Below, one piece after another: positions 35,521 to 46,682 of a DNA stretch of 64,000 nucleotides. Numbering within the stretch: position 1 is the stretch's first letter; every line of letters starts with the position of its first letter. A program made the position numbers and the translations under genes. Source of the DNA: Lumbricus terrestris (lineage: Eukaryota; Annelida; Clitellata; Crassiclitellata; Lumbricidae). The stretch lies in NCBI GenBank assembly GCA_949752735.1, contig OX457041.1:28155400-28219399 (forward strand), in the 5' to 3' direction. Under the pieces are notes generated by a model. It was not told where the DNA came from, did not search any database, and worked only from the letters and a program-made list of their open reading frames with translations.

Positions 35521-36416
35521 CAGCAGAAAAACTATCCAAAACAACAAACACTTTAACATTGATACGGAAAGGAGGAAGTAGTGGCAATTACCAGTGCTTT
35601 CAAAGAAGTTGTAGCGACACAGTTGCATTTATTCATTCATAGATAATTTATATCGATTGCACTCTTTCACAACCCTACTCAGAGGTACTCCCAGCAACAG
35701 TTTGCAACTGCTGGTGAATAGCACAACATCCCTTGCCAGAAGGACATGCATCCAGATTGAAGGCATTTATAATCAATAGATTACCCAACCATCAAAAAGG
35801 TATGTTGGGAGAGAGGTTTAATATAAAGCTCGTATTGATTGACATTTTAAAACTGATTGACGTCCAAAGTTTAGCTTCAATCAATCCATTATAAATTTGA
35901 TCAATTTCATCAAAACTGTGAAAACTTTTAAAAATGCAGTCACTGACTTAGTTACTGCAAAAAACTTCAATCGAATTGAACTGCTTATTTCAAATAAAAG
36001 ATTTAGCAACCATCTTCAACTTTCAACGGCACTCACCTTAAATGAAAAATTATTGCTTAATTTCCACTCAAAATTCTCACATTAACATTGCTCATCATAT
36101 TGTTTACTCTTGAAATTGGGCTTTGACTTCATGAATTAAGAAATTAATTAAATGGCAGAAATTAATTTATTAAAAGGCTAAAAGTAATACATTGACAAAA
36201 ATGCAGCCTTGGTTCAATAAAGCAAAGCAAGAAGGAAAAGTGTAAGGGAGAGATGTAATAGGTAAAAGGGCATTGTAAAAAGTAATATGATAGGGTCACA
36301 TTGTGGACAAGGATAGGTAAAAAGCTGACACAAAGTGGAATGAACATAGAGGTAGGTGTCATACCTATCCACTTACGGTAAATTAACTGTTAACCTAAAA
36401 CATGTGTTGCTGTGTC

Positions 36417-36819
36417 TTGGTCATAGTAGAGCAGTAAAGTACTAAGCTCGTTATATCGGCTCGTATCAGTTCGCGAATGCTTAAAACACTACTCTAATGG
36501 ATATAGCTGTAATCGTTGAACCACAGGAGTCTCAAAAGCAATTCTTCTTATATCTAGTAGTATTTGAGCTGCTCTTTCCAATGGTGTTAATTTCATAGCT
36601 GTGTCACCTATCCCACATGCCCATTTAAGGCCTTGAACTTTGTCGTCGAAAGGCAAAAAAGTGGTTTCTTTCATTTTCAGAAGGCTATATTGCAATAGGT
36701 ACACATGATAAAGCTGACCTAATTGCTTTTCTGTGCACACAATGTGGACTATTATGGCAAGTGGTTCACACTTTCCCTTATAATGAACCCATTTGGTCAT
36801 AGTAGAGCAGTAAAGTACT
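36417..36819. repeat. 27-bp perfect direct repeats flanking a 349-bp segment
   Basis: Positions 36417-36443 and 36793-36819 are identical (27 bp, containing GGTCATAGTAGAGCAG). They bracket the 103-codon ORF. They could be a long target-site duplication of a retrocopied sequence or a relic of tandem duplication. Confidence 0.8.
36489..36800 (-). CDS. Orphan ORF, 103 codons, unknown
   Basis: Open minus-strand frame starting MTKWVHYKGKCEPL and ending VQRLQLYPLE. It has a balanced amino-acid composition and no simple repeat. Its start codon lies inside the right-hand 27-bp direct repeat. I recognise no family. It may be a fragment of a retrocopied or transposon gene, or chance. It lies about 1 kb upstream of the RBMX-like start codon on the same strand. 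Confidence 0.3.
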   Translation of the reverse strand: MTKWVHYKGKCEPLAIIVHIVCTEKQLGQLYHVYLLQYSLLKMKETTFLPFDDKVQGLKWACGIGDTAMKLTPLERAAQILLDIRRIAFETPVVQRLQLYPLE

Positions 36820-36830
36820 TGCGCCAGACA

Positions 36831-37203
36831 GGGTCATTGTTTTTTTCTCGATTTTCAATGTGTAGCTAGAAAAAAAACTATCCATCAGATATCAAGTTCT
36901 TTCAATATCCTTGATTAGCACCACGATGACTATGTATCCTGAAAATTTCATCTATTTATCTGCAATGATAGTCGACTTATAGCCCCCTGAACATGGCAGC
37001 ACATTAAGACGCAATTTTCGAATCGCGATAAGCGGGGTCACCCCAGGTGTCTTTAAAATTCCGTATAAAAAAAACTACTGGGAGTATTGCTCTCAACTTT
37101 TGCACAGCATGTTCTAATACATCTATGCACATTCTGTGCAAATTTCATCCAAATCTGAGATGGTCGAGTGGGAAGCATTTGTTGAACTGAGGCGGAATGA
37201 CCC
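36831..37203. mobile_element. Foldback MITE, copy 2, left arm degraded
   Basis: From about 36920 it is highly similar to 24587-24997 (CACGATGACTATGTATCCTG, GGGGTCACCCCAGGTGTCTT, AGCATGTTCTAATACATCTA) and ends GGCGGAATGACCC. The left end keeps only GGGTCATT before unrelated sequence, so the left arm has been replaced or deleted. No flanking duplication. Confidence 0.85.
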
Positions 37204-37500
37204 TTTAGTTAGGACTCATCATTTTGTTCTTTGAAATATATAGTTTAGAGTAAAATATGTATATTGGCATAATTCCCCGTGAGGCTGTACTGCTACCAGG
37301 CGAGTCCTACTTACAAAGTTCAAACATAAACAAACCTTCATTGTAACCATAACTGACACGAACAAGTAGGTCTACTCACTGTATACGATTCTCATTCGAT
37401 CATTTCTCGAATTTATTTAATCTAATTTTGAATGGAAAAGACACTAATAAGTCGGTTAAACCATATTTTAGGTTGCTAAATTATTTTCATTTTCTATATC

Positions 37501-38067
37501 CTGTAGTTTAGGTTGCTAAATTAAGAAACACCCAAAATCGTGAATATAGAGCCCTATATCACGGGTTTCATGAAAGTGGTACCCTTAGATGTTTTTTGAC
37601 CGTTGTTAACGATAGAAGTGCAGCCACTTTTTTTGGAACCGTTGATTTTACAACATAGCCTACCCGGTGATTACTTTGTCATCTGAGTTCCGACATCGTT
37701 TGAGGTCAGTATATTCATTGGCATACTTGTTGCTGCAGCCCGTTTTGCTGCTAACCAATTTTCTTTCATTTATATGTAAATACCAACATATCACACAGCT
37801 TCTATAATGATGACCCGCTCTGGTTAAACGAATTTATGAATGGGCTTACAAGTTTAGTAGACCGCAGAGGCCCTCTTGACACTGGGGTACGCAGCCGTAG
37901 TGGCAATTTACCGTACGCAAAGGGTCATATGTAGCCTATGATGCCCCAGGAATTCGCGAAGGGTAGGCCTGTAGACTGAATTAATTAAATTTAGCAACCT
38001 CGAAAAATGGCCAAATAATTTAGCAACCTCGGAAAATGGACAAGTAATTTAGCAACCTAAACTACAG
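37501..38067. mobile_element. TIR element with repeated TTTAGGTTGCTAAATTA motif
   Basis: A perfect 23-bp inverted repeat joins 37501-37523 and 38045-38067. Additional copies of the core AATTTAGCAACCT lie just inside the right end (about 37991 and 38018) and outside the left end (about 37470), each followed by an AAAATGG-type stretch on the right. No coding frame. Superfamily unknown. Confidence 0.7.
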
Positions 38068-38289
38068 CTTAACCAAGAAGTCTACGAAACTCAGACGTAG
38101 CCTACCTGACGTTAACAAACCTCTGTTGTAGGACACTAAACAAGTAGACTGTATAGGCCCTGTATACGATTCCCATTCGCTCATTTCAAATCTAAGTCTA
38201 GGCCTACTGACACAATTAGGACCTAAATGACACAGAACTTTCGTTTGCATGTGAATGCCAGTGACAAGTCTTATCGGTTTCGGCATTAT

Positions 38290-38410
38290 TCTATAATTTG
38301 CACATATGGGAATTCTGTCCGGAGGGAATAATGTCCTACGCAAAATCTGGGGAAATATGTCCGGTGGGTTTTTGTCCGGGGAAATAATGTCCAGGGGGCT
38401 GATGTCCTAC
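38290..38410. repeat. TGTCCGG/ATGTCC phrase repeats
   Basis: Five degenerate units such as TCTGTCCGGAGGGAATAATG, ATGTCCGGTGGG, TTGTCCGGGGAAATAATG and ATGTCCAGGGGG lie in tandem. Probably the subterminal part of a DNA transposon. No ORF. Confidence 0.5.
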
Positions 38411-38699
38411 AGACCTACACCCTTCAGCAACACCACTAATAAGCCATATATATACACACACATACAGTAACACCATTCGCACTCTGTATCATATTCGTCC
38501 TCATATGAAACTAACATTCTAGCTTCAAACACCACAGATAATATTTCATTTCAAACGTAAAACAACTCAATTCCTTACATTTTGCTCAAGTTCTAGAGAA
38601 AAAATGATACGATATTCGAGCAAAGCATGGATGCTCTTGTGAAAAGATCACAAAATCTTAAAGAGCGCTCGAACCAGCGTTGCCACTCTAAACAAAGAA

Positions 38700-38830
38700 A
38701 AAACCCAAAATGGGGGGGGCGAAAAAACCCACGAAAACCCAAGTTCAGCAAAGCTCTCCAAATCTCTCGAAAATGTCCACAATTTCCGTCAAAAATTTCT
38801 GATGACTTTTTAGTCATCCGGCACTAATCT
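38700..38830. repeat. Fragment of hAT-like MITE family
   Basis: A G-rich start (ATGGGGGGGGCGAAAAAACC) is followed by TTTCTGATGACTTTTTAGTC and ATCCGGC, the internal signature also present at 33155-33443 and 59850-60143. Confidence 0.5.
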
Positions 38831-39341
38831 TTCGAAAAATGCCCAAAATACGACAAGCGCCAGAAAATATTTAATATTGTGTCACTGACAGATATTAAAA
38901 TAAAACATTTCATGTAGGCTAGGCCTAGCCTACACTGCCTACTGCATACTAAGCTAATAAAATGAATCGTGAGCAGTGGCGCCGCCGAATAGCAGTTTAA
39001 TGACGCTGTGATATTAAACATTCCAAGGAAATCTGGCAGGTCATAAGAAGCATTAACCTAGAGAGAATCTGATGTAGGCCTATAAGAGGCACTATAGATG
39101 GAGCAAAGTGAGAGTAAAACTCTAATATCTTTGGTGAGAGGGTCATATTGTGACATGGACAGCAACAAGAACTGGAATAAAGTGGATTAGGAGTGAATTA
39201 GACCCTGCTACATATTTATTATATTCACTTTATTGATCTGGCTAAATGCAGATCGAAATGATAGCATGGGTGATGAAGATTAATATTAGGCCTACAAGTC
39301 GTTTTAATTGATAAAATTACTGAACTACCCAGATAACCAGC

Positions 39342-39725
39342 CACGTCGGATTGACATCGGTGACTCATCAACAAACCCATCAGAATATGACGTCTGTCCG
39401 CCATCTTCCCGTTAAGCGGGTGCTCATCGTCACGCGTGTTTTAATGACGTCAAAACGACGAGTTTTTACGACGTCGAGCCGACGTCGTAAAAACTCGTCA
39501 TATCGACGTAATAAAAACTCGTCGTTTTGACGTCATTAAAACACGCGTGACGATGAGCACCCGCTTAACGGGAAGATGGCGGACAGATGTCTTATTCTGA
39601 TGAGTTTTATGACGTCAATCCGACGTCGGTTTTTTACGTCAATTCGACGTGTCTAATTCACGTTGGTTCGACGTCTGATTTTGACATCTATCCGATGTCT
39701 CTATTCAAGTCGACTCGATGTCGAT
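39342..39725. repeat. Long palindrome with TGACGTCA sites and GACGTC-rich repeats
   Basis: A perfect 75-bp inverted repeat pairs 39394-39468 with 39512-39586. Inside it, 39458-39476 pairs perfectly with 39480-39498 around a 3-base loop. Each long arm contains TGACGTCA, the consensus CRE. Imperfect pairing extends out to CATCAGAATA. To the right, about five degenerate ~24-bp units (such as GACGTCAATCCGACGTC) follow up to 39725, and a complementary-like unit lies at 39342-39361. Probably a foldback MITE with subterminal repeats. Confidence 0.9.
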
Positions 39726-39953
39726 TCCCAAAATGTGGGCCTAGGCTTATTCCATTATCTCTAACTCGGTCCAACATCCACTGTCAACAATTTGGGAACT
39801 GATTTCACATGGAATCCTACGCTTGTGGCAATGCTCATATGAGGACCTTTGTGAAGAAGCAGAGACACCTGCTGTTATACCTTGTGGTTGTTGGCTAGTA
39901 CTATTAAACCATACATGAATTATAAGCAGCCTGGACCAACAACTTATGCACAC

Positions 39954-39957
<4 letters not shown>

Positions 39958-40011
<54 letters not shown>

Positions 40012-40060
40012 TATTTTTATTTTGCAACCAAAAGTATACATGATAGCCTAGGTTTACACA
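39958..40060 (-). repeat. (ATCA)n with retroelement 3' end
   Basis: A pure (ATCA)n run (about 39958-40010) abuts TATTTTTATTTTGCAACCAA. Read on the minus strand this gives TTGGTTGCAAAATAAAAATA followed by (TGAT)n, resembling the GCAAATGGAATAATAAAG-plus-tandem-tail ends at 1206 and 50615. Likely the 3' end of a minus-strand non-LTR element whose body extends right. Confidence 0.6.
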
Positions 40061-41288
40061 TCTTGCTCATTGGTAACAAACGGGGAGGCCCTAAAGTGAT
40101 AAAATAATCCCACTGTCTAGGGACACCAACTAATATATTGAGTTGACGATGTGAGTTGGCCATGACGAAATCTTTGCAAAATCAACATAGTGAATGACAA
40201 AAATGACAAAGCACAATCAAGCAACTTATGCTAGAAAACGTATGAGAAAACACAACAAAATTAATTGAAACTGAAAAGCTCAACGTTGCTGAGTCACAAG
40301 CAATTATGAAAAAAGAACAAAAACTTAACTAACGAGCAGACACCCACTGCAGTGTATACATCGAACGAACAGTCCTTTACTCTTATTAGGTGCCTTCTAT
40401 TAGAAATGCGCTAAGTTTCTTCGTAAAAACCCAAATACTGGGGCTCAATTGTTTTTCCCAAGTGGTGACCCCAGTAGATTTAATAGAAAACAGGGGTGTG
40501 TTAGTGCGAGCATAGATTCAGCGATACGAAAAAGCGTATCTTGTAAAATGATTATGAACCTGGGAAGAGAGCTGTAAATAATTGTTGTATATACATGGCA
40601 GAATAAAAATAACTACAAGGGTACATGGGGTTAAAAAAAAGCAATGCTGTCGGGCAGCTACCCAGCTAGAAACCCTAACTGTAGGTGAGAATTTATTTTC
40701 CAGTGCTCGCCTAGCAGTTTACACTGCTAGTTGACTCCCATTCTGTTTTGGCCACATTTGCTGGGTCAGATGCATTTCTTTTTACGCCACTCACCACATC
40801 AAATTTCAAACAATTTATTTTTATAGCAACTAAAGACATGCAGTAGCACTCATGCAGTAGCACATATTCAAATGGCAAGAGACTCCAAAGAAATCTTACA
40901 ACCCCGCTAAATAGAAGGATCCTACTTAGTTGGGTCGTGACTTGTTATACCTCTTCAGAGTCCTCTGTGTAACCGAAATAATCATTAATCACCAAACGTA
41001 CAGATTGAGGAAGCAAGCCAATATTACATCAATAGTTTAAACCAAATATTTAAAAAAATCAAGAACATAAATCTTAAATAGAGATATGGCACATAATCTT
41101 TCTATACAAGATGATAATGCTGCAGTTAGCATACAGTAATCTTTTATATGGTGTTGTTTAACTTTATACAATCAATGTATGAATGTACATATATATATAT
41201 ACACACAAACATATATTTATATATATATATAGTTAAGGAACAGATTATAGATTACTGTATATTACACCAACATTACACAATGTATGTA
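40061..41288. other. Intergenic, possible retroelement body, no ORF
   Basis: No open frame over 60 codons with recognisable motifs. The left part may belong to the minus-strand retroelement ending at 39958. A short (TA)n run lies at about 41190-41230. Confidence 0.35.
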
Positions 41289-41871
41289 CAGGGTGGGCCA
41301 TAAGAAAGACCCCCCTAGGTTTTTTTGCCAATATCTTGACCAAAAGTAAGAATTTTGAAATGAAATTTTAGTCTTATAGACAATTCATATTTACACATGA
41401 TGGCCAAATTTCATCAAAATATTTCAAACAGAGAAAAAGTGATGCCACCATTATGGAGGCCACCCACCGTTTTTTGACGATTCAAAAACGTAACGCAACA
41501 AAAAGTAGCTTTTTGCCAATATCTTGGCCAAAAGCAAGAATTTAGAAATGAAATTTTAGGGGTTTATAGACAATTCATATATACATATGATGGCCAGATT
41601 TCATAAAAATATTTCAAACAGAACAAAAGTTATATCACTTTTAGTGAGGCCACCCTACGTTTTTTGATGATTCAAAAAGTTTTTAAAAACGGTGGGTGGC
41701 CTCCGTAGCAGTGGCATAACTTTTGTTCTGGTTGAAATATTTCGATGAAATCTGGCCATGATGTGTAAATATGAATTGTATATAAGCCTGTATAATTTCA
41801 TTTTGAAATTCTTACTTTTGGTCAAGATATTGGCAAAAAACGTAGGGGGGTCTTTTTTTTGGCCCACCCTG
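41289..41871. mobile_element. MITE with CAGGGTGGGCC ends and tandem-inverted structure
   Basis: Ends CAGGGTGGGCCATAAGAAAG and CTTTTTTTTGGCCCACCCTG, each flanked by TA (41287-41288, 41872-41873), suggest a Tc1/mariner-type target. The left arm is duplicated in tandem: TTTGCCAATATCTTG(A/G)CCAAAA recurs about 190 bp apart at 41321 and 41513. A single inverted copy forms the right arm. No ORF. Confidence 0.8.
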
Positions 41872-41910
41872 TAGATATATAATCACAGCATTTGAACATC
41901 ACCTCAAAGC

Positions 41911-42251
41911 CAGTGTTTCCCAAACTTCTCTGGTCGCTACCCACTTGTAAATGTCGTGGACGTCTCGAGAACCAATTAATAAAATTGAACTTGTACTTAA
42001 AATTTGCTAAATTTACATGGAAATATGCTGATTTACAGACGCTGTTTAAAAATTTGCATATTTGAGACATTAAAATGAAACTACGACAGCCAGTCATAGG
42101 TCAATCACATTCAAATGTTGTTTATAACATGAATTTTTAGATTTTACGAATAAATGATGAAAACTAAACATATCCCGAAAACTAGGGCAACACACTTGAC
42201 AGAGCTTTGCGACCCAGTTTTGGGCCTCGACCCACAGTTTAAAAAACTCTG
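41911..42251. mobile_element. hAT-like MITE
   Basis: The left end CAGTGTTTCCCAAACTTC and the right end GTTTAAAAAACTCTG (complement CAGAGTTTTTTAAAC) are hAT-type termini. Inside are the mirrored phrases GGTCGCTACCCAC and GCGACCCAG, GACCCACAG. Flanking octamers CTCAAAGC and CACTAAGC match at six of eight positions. Confidence 0.65.
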
Positions 42252-42432
42252 CACTAAGCAATCTTCAAAAGCGTTCCAGCAACACTACCTAGGACAAAGT
42301 GACAGCAATGTTCTTTTTAAAACAATGTTTCGAGCCAGAGCTTTTTGACCATACTGCTGAGGGAAAGGCAGGCCTCATAAAAATTAAGTGTCCATGGTTA
42401 TTGTTAAGTAGGAAACTGAAATGCCTTTTTTT

Positions 42433-43871
42433 TTATTCTTCGTACCATTCTCTTGACACACCACGAATGCACTGTTCCATGTTTTGCAGGCTTGTTTGCA
42501 CCTTCTTATTTATGCGTTGAGTCACAAGGTTGTCCATGAAAGTAGTCCGTGGCGGTGCGGGTCGAGTACGGTAGTAGAACTTCCCTATACAGTAAAAAGA
42601 ACACAAAGAAAACATCATGTTAGAGGCATCAAATTCAAGGGTATAAAAACTTCAGATGATTAGGGCTGAATCGCAGCCACGCAGGAATGAGTCTTTATAC
42701 AGCAATTGCGCAGGTACTCAAGTGCAGCTCATGAAGTGATTTGAATTTTCAATCTTAGGTACATGTGCTGAGAGCACAAGGATTCAAAAGCAAATTTTAG
42801 CCAGCAAGTTCATAATTATTTGCCGTTATTTTTAGTAGAGCAAAAGTGCACAACTGTCCTAGACCAAGAATGCAATGGGTTGCTGCCATTCTATGAATAA
42901 AGCTGAACTGATAACATTAAGATCGTTGTGCTATTAATATTTACATGGGAACTTCAGATGTGAGAGTTATTGACATCTTCCGTGTCGCTGCAATTCAAGG
43001 AGTTTCGTTCCTTTGTTGAACCTCGGCTATGGCGGCCACCATCACGGTCACATGCTGTGCGCAACCATTCCATGATGACGTTATCGATATCCGCATTTGT
43101 TGCACTTCGAGTCAGTCGGTTTGCCCTGACCGCATCTACACACAAACATAAAAACTAGAACTATAAGAATATTCCTTATTTGACTAATTGCTATCTGCAT
43201 TTTGGAATGCAGACATAATAATAAACATACATAATACATTGAATTCATCAAGACATTGACATATAAAAAAGCCTATTAAAACTAAATTCAAAATTGTTGC
43301 AATACGGCATAACACAGGTTCTAGCTAGATCTGTTCAAAGAAGGGAGTATCCTCAGGTAAGAATGGAAGGCATAGTTAATGATTAGGCAAGAAACTAACC
43401 TTTATATCACCCACGTGCTATGTAAATTTTTCGGAATGAATGAATTATATATATATCATCATCATCATCATCATGTTCCTGATGCCAAGCATTTGGTAAA
43501 CAAGGCTGATAATCTTTACGATACAAATTAAAATGATTTTTTCAAGAGAAATTAAACAATGGCAGTAATCCACCAAACATGAATGTGACATTACAGCTGA
43601 GAATGTGGTAATGTGCAATAATGCATCTGAAAATTTTTGAATAAACATATCTGCACAAATCATATCTGCACATAGCAAACCTCAAAAAATGTTTTCTTGT
43701 AACAATGCCACTACGCTAAAATATCGGAAGTCCTCATTAAACATGGTTTGAAAGCATAACTTGCATAAATGCGATATTGAATGACTAACCATGAAGAACT
43801 TCTTTCAGCTGCAGTGATTTGAAACCGTGTTTGCCACGCTGCCCACAAGCTGAATTGCCTGGCCAAGGCAT
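42433..43871 (-). CDS. Three-exon gene, 115-aa protein of unknown function
   Basis: Minus-strand exons 43790-43871 (ATG), 43022-43135 and 42433-42584 (TAA) join with GT/AG sites in phases 1 and 1, giving 115 codons plus stop. The first exon reads MPWPGNSACG, then SLQLKEVLH. The second contains LTRSATNADIDNVIMEWLRT and CDRDGGRHSR. The third contains GKFYYRTRPAPPRTTFMDNL and ends VSREWYEE. The protein is basic and probably helical, with no signal peptide, membrane segment or Cys/His cluster. I do not recognise the family. The exact phase match across three independent junctions supports a real gene. Its start codon lies 32 bp from the inverted-repeat element at 43904. Confidence 0.6.
42600..43021. 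other. Intron 2 of the 115-aa gene
   Basis: Ordinary intronic sequence between 42585 and 43021. No repeat family recognised. Confidence 0.4.
43136..43789. other. Intron 1 of the 115-aa gene
   Basis: AT-rich intronic sequence with a short (TA)n then (TCA)n run at about 43445-43474. No other feature recognised. Confidence 0.4.
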
Positions 43872-43903
43872 TCATCATCACCGACCTCAACACGTTAACT
43901 GTG

Positions 43904-46022
43904 GGGCATTCCATGTCAAATCAACACAGTTTTGAATTAAAATCTGCATCATCATCTCCGATTTTGATGAAATTTGGCATGATGGTAGAACCCATTGAGA
44001 AACTCTCAAAACTAAAATTTTAGATTTTTGGGTCAACCGGTTTCCGAGATACGGGTCATTGAACCTTGACCCAAACAACCCGATTTGTGCAGACCGGACG
44101 AGGTTTAACCTGCTGTATCTCAGCTTCTATTGCACCTAGAAACAAAAGTGAGATACCAAATTAAAGCTAAGTGAATGCTCTGTTTGGGCAAGTTAGCTAG
44201 AAATAGTTATTTTGAGTAACAAAAATAATGTGAGCATCTGTAACCTATTAACCCTGACCCAGGTCACTTTGTACTCTCAGAATTTTATGAACCTTTTACC
44301 ATTCAAAGATCTCACTATTCTAAAGAGCTTCTGAAAATTTCAGAGTGGGCACTCCAGTAGTTTATTTGTTATGATTTTTTGAATGGTCACCCAAGGGCAC
44401 GAATCACGCGGTGAACGAAGGTACACATGTCAAATGAAGTCTTCGACAGCTAGGAAATATCATTTTTAGTGAAAAAGACATTTCAAACCTCTGTCAAATC
44501 AAAATTCACAATCTAGTCAGTTTCAGGTCAAGCTATATATTCTGTTTCCACAGAGCTATTGCAGCTTGCATCTCGAGGGCACTAAGCATATATGCCTCCC
44601 AGTGCTTGGTATTTATTTATTTATTAAGGAACAGAGTGGAATGACCTGTGGACACTAAGCACAGTGTAACAGGGATGGCATTCCAGGATGTAGGACCAGT
44701 GACATAGCATGAACAACGCTGTCGGATGGCAGGGAATCAGAAGCTCAGCTTGGTTCATCGATCGACACTGACACCCAAGGTGGAAAAAAGAGTTCTCAAA
44801 GATACGGTGGAGCACCACCTAACCAATGCATAGACCCTGTATTCAATCCACTGTGGAGAACGACATGAGACATAAACATTTTTGGATATGGCCAACAAGT
44901 CGCGTCGCACAGCGGAGGACCCGTTCCAGACAGCATATCCGGTCAGCTGGTAGTCCATGATAGAGGGTGCTACAGTGGTCAAGTCATGAAATTATGAAAG
45001 AGTGAACAAGGGTAGAGGTAGCACCAAAAGTAAAGAGAGTGAGATACCACTTTAAGCTGATGCAACTGGTAGTAACAGTTACAATACAGCATAGCAGGTT
45101 TATATGCTGAAAGCTAGCTCTTGGTCCAAAATAAGTCCAAGGTCATACACAAAAGGTGTTGGATGAAGTTCTGATGTCAGTACATCCACACAAGATATTA
45201 TCAGCAGATCACTTGTATGTGATTAATGAAAAGATTGAGAGGCCCATGAAGATGCAAAAGGTTTATTTCTACTACAGCAAATGTCTGCATAACACAGCTA
45301 AGCCACTAGTCGCCATTATACTTGGCGGTGACTTAACCCTTAATGTCTTCAAATTTCACTGCTTGATAGTCAGCAAGACTTAATTGAAATTAATAAGTAA
45401 GTAGGTAAACTTAAGCAGTGTCTTGCCCAACATCCAGTGCTAGCAAATAATATCAATTTGTTAATTATTTAATATATAGGTCTGGATAGCATTGAATAAA
45501 AGGGACAGTTGCGCATGTATTAACACTCGATTCACGCCCTTGGGTGACCATTCAAAAAATCATAACAAATAAACTACTGGAGTGCCCACTCTGAAATTTT
45601 CAGAAACTCTTTAGAATAGTGAAACCTTTGAATGGTAAAAGGTTCATAAAATTCTGAGAGTACAAAGTGACCTGGGTCAGGGTTAATAGGTTACAGATGC
45701 TCACATTATTTTTGTTACTCAAAATAACTATTTCTAGCTACCTTGCCCAAACAGAGCATTCACTCAGCTTTAATTTGGTATCTCACTTTTGTTTCTAGGT
45801 GCAATAGAAGCTGAGATACAGCAGGTTAAACCTCGTCCGGTCTGCACCAATCGGGTCGTTTGGGTCAAGGTTCAATGACCCATATCTCGGAAACCGGTTG
45901 ACCCAAAAATCTAAAATTTTAGTTTTGAGAGTTTCTCAATGGGATTTACCACCTTGCCAAATTTCATCAAAATCGAAGATGGTCATGCCGGAACACTGTG
46001 ATGATTTGACCTGGAATGACCC
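43904..46022. mobile_element. 2.1-kb foldback element with ~500-bp inverted arms
   Basis: The left arm (43904 to about 44412) and right arm (about 45528 to 46022) are inverted copies of some 500 bp. Shared landmarks: AACCGGTTTCCGAGATACGG, AACCTGCTGTATCTCAGC, CTGACCCAGGTCACTTTG and their complements. Ends are GGGCATTCCATGTCAAATCA and, from the right, GGGTCATTCCAGGTCAAATC. CTGTG flanks both sides (43899-43903, 46023-46027), a clean 5-bp target duplication. The 1.1-kb centre holds a LINE-like fragment but no transposase. It shares its terminal ten bases with the small MITEs at 24587 and 36831. Confidence 0.88.
44640..45000 (-). repeat. LINE-like fragment, related to 52440-52800
   Basis: Shares phrases such as ATATGGCCAACAAGTCGCG, GCGGAGGACCCGTTC and CATAGACCCTGTATTCAATC with 52440-52800. 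The minus-strand reading contains WNGSSAVRRDLLAIS. It forms part of the centre of the foldback element. Confidence 0.65.
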
Positions 46023-46027
46023 CTGTG

Positions 46028-46682
46028 GTAGCCTTTATGGTGAGCCCGCCAATGAGCCCAAGATAATTTACCTGCAAACATAACGGTCTATCATGCTAAC
46101 ACAGTTTTTATTTTTCTCCTAGCTATGCTCTACCCATTGTACCAAAAATATAAATAAAGTGACATCGTCACCTTAAATAGAATGTTCTGGCACAAGCAGC
46201 ATAATTATATTGACAGTAAATCGCACATCATTAGATCTGTTTTGTAGCTACAATAAGCGCCTTTGTGAGATTCTTGTTATGTAAATGGCCATATACAATT
46301 ACATACTGACAAATATATTGCACCACTTAGAGACATTATTTAAAGAATTTCCCATTCAAAGGCTGATCTCAATTATTGTCACAGTAGGAAAAACAACAGA
46401 CAGATATGTAACAATAATTCAAACCATTGCTCAGCTAAGACTTGCTAATATGCTAATTAGGGGTGATTTAAAACTATATGTCAGTATGCATGAACGCGTG
46501 CACGCGATCTGTTTGCCTTCCCGTTAGAGAAAACGTGCTACACAATTACCTAAAAATAAAATATTTCTATGGGCTATACAGATTAAAATTATATAAGAAA
46601 CCTTTCAGTATAATCTTCCTAGCTAGTTCTATATGTGGGTATTGTACCCATTTACAAATTACAATCAATCAGCGTGGGTCAA
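46028..46682. other. Intergenic between two mobile elements
   Basis: No gene or repeat recognised. AT-rich. Confidence 0.35.
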
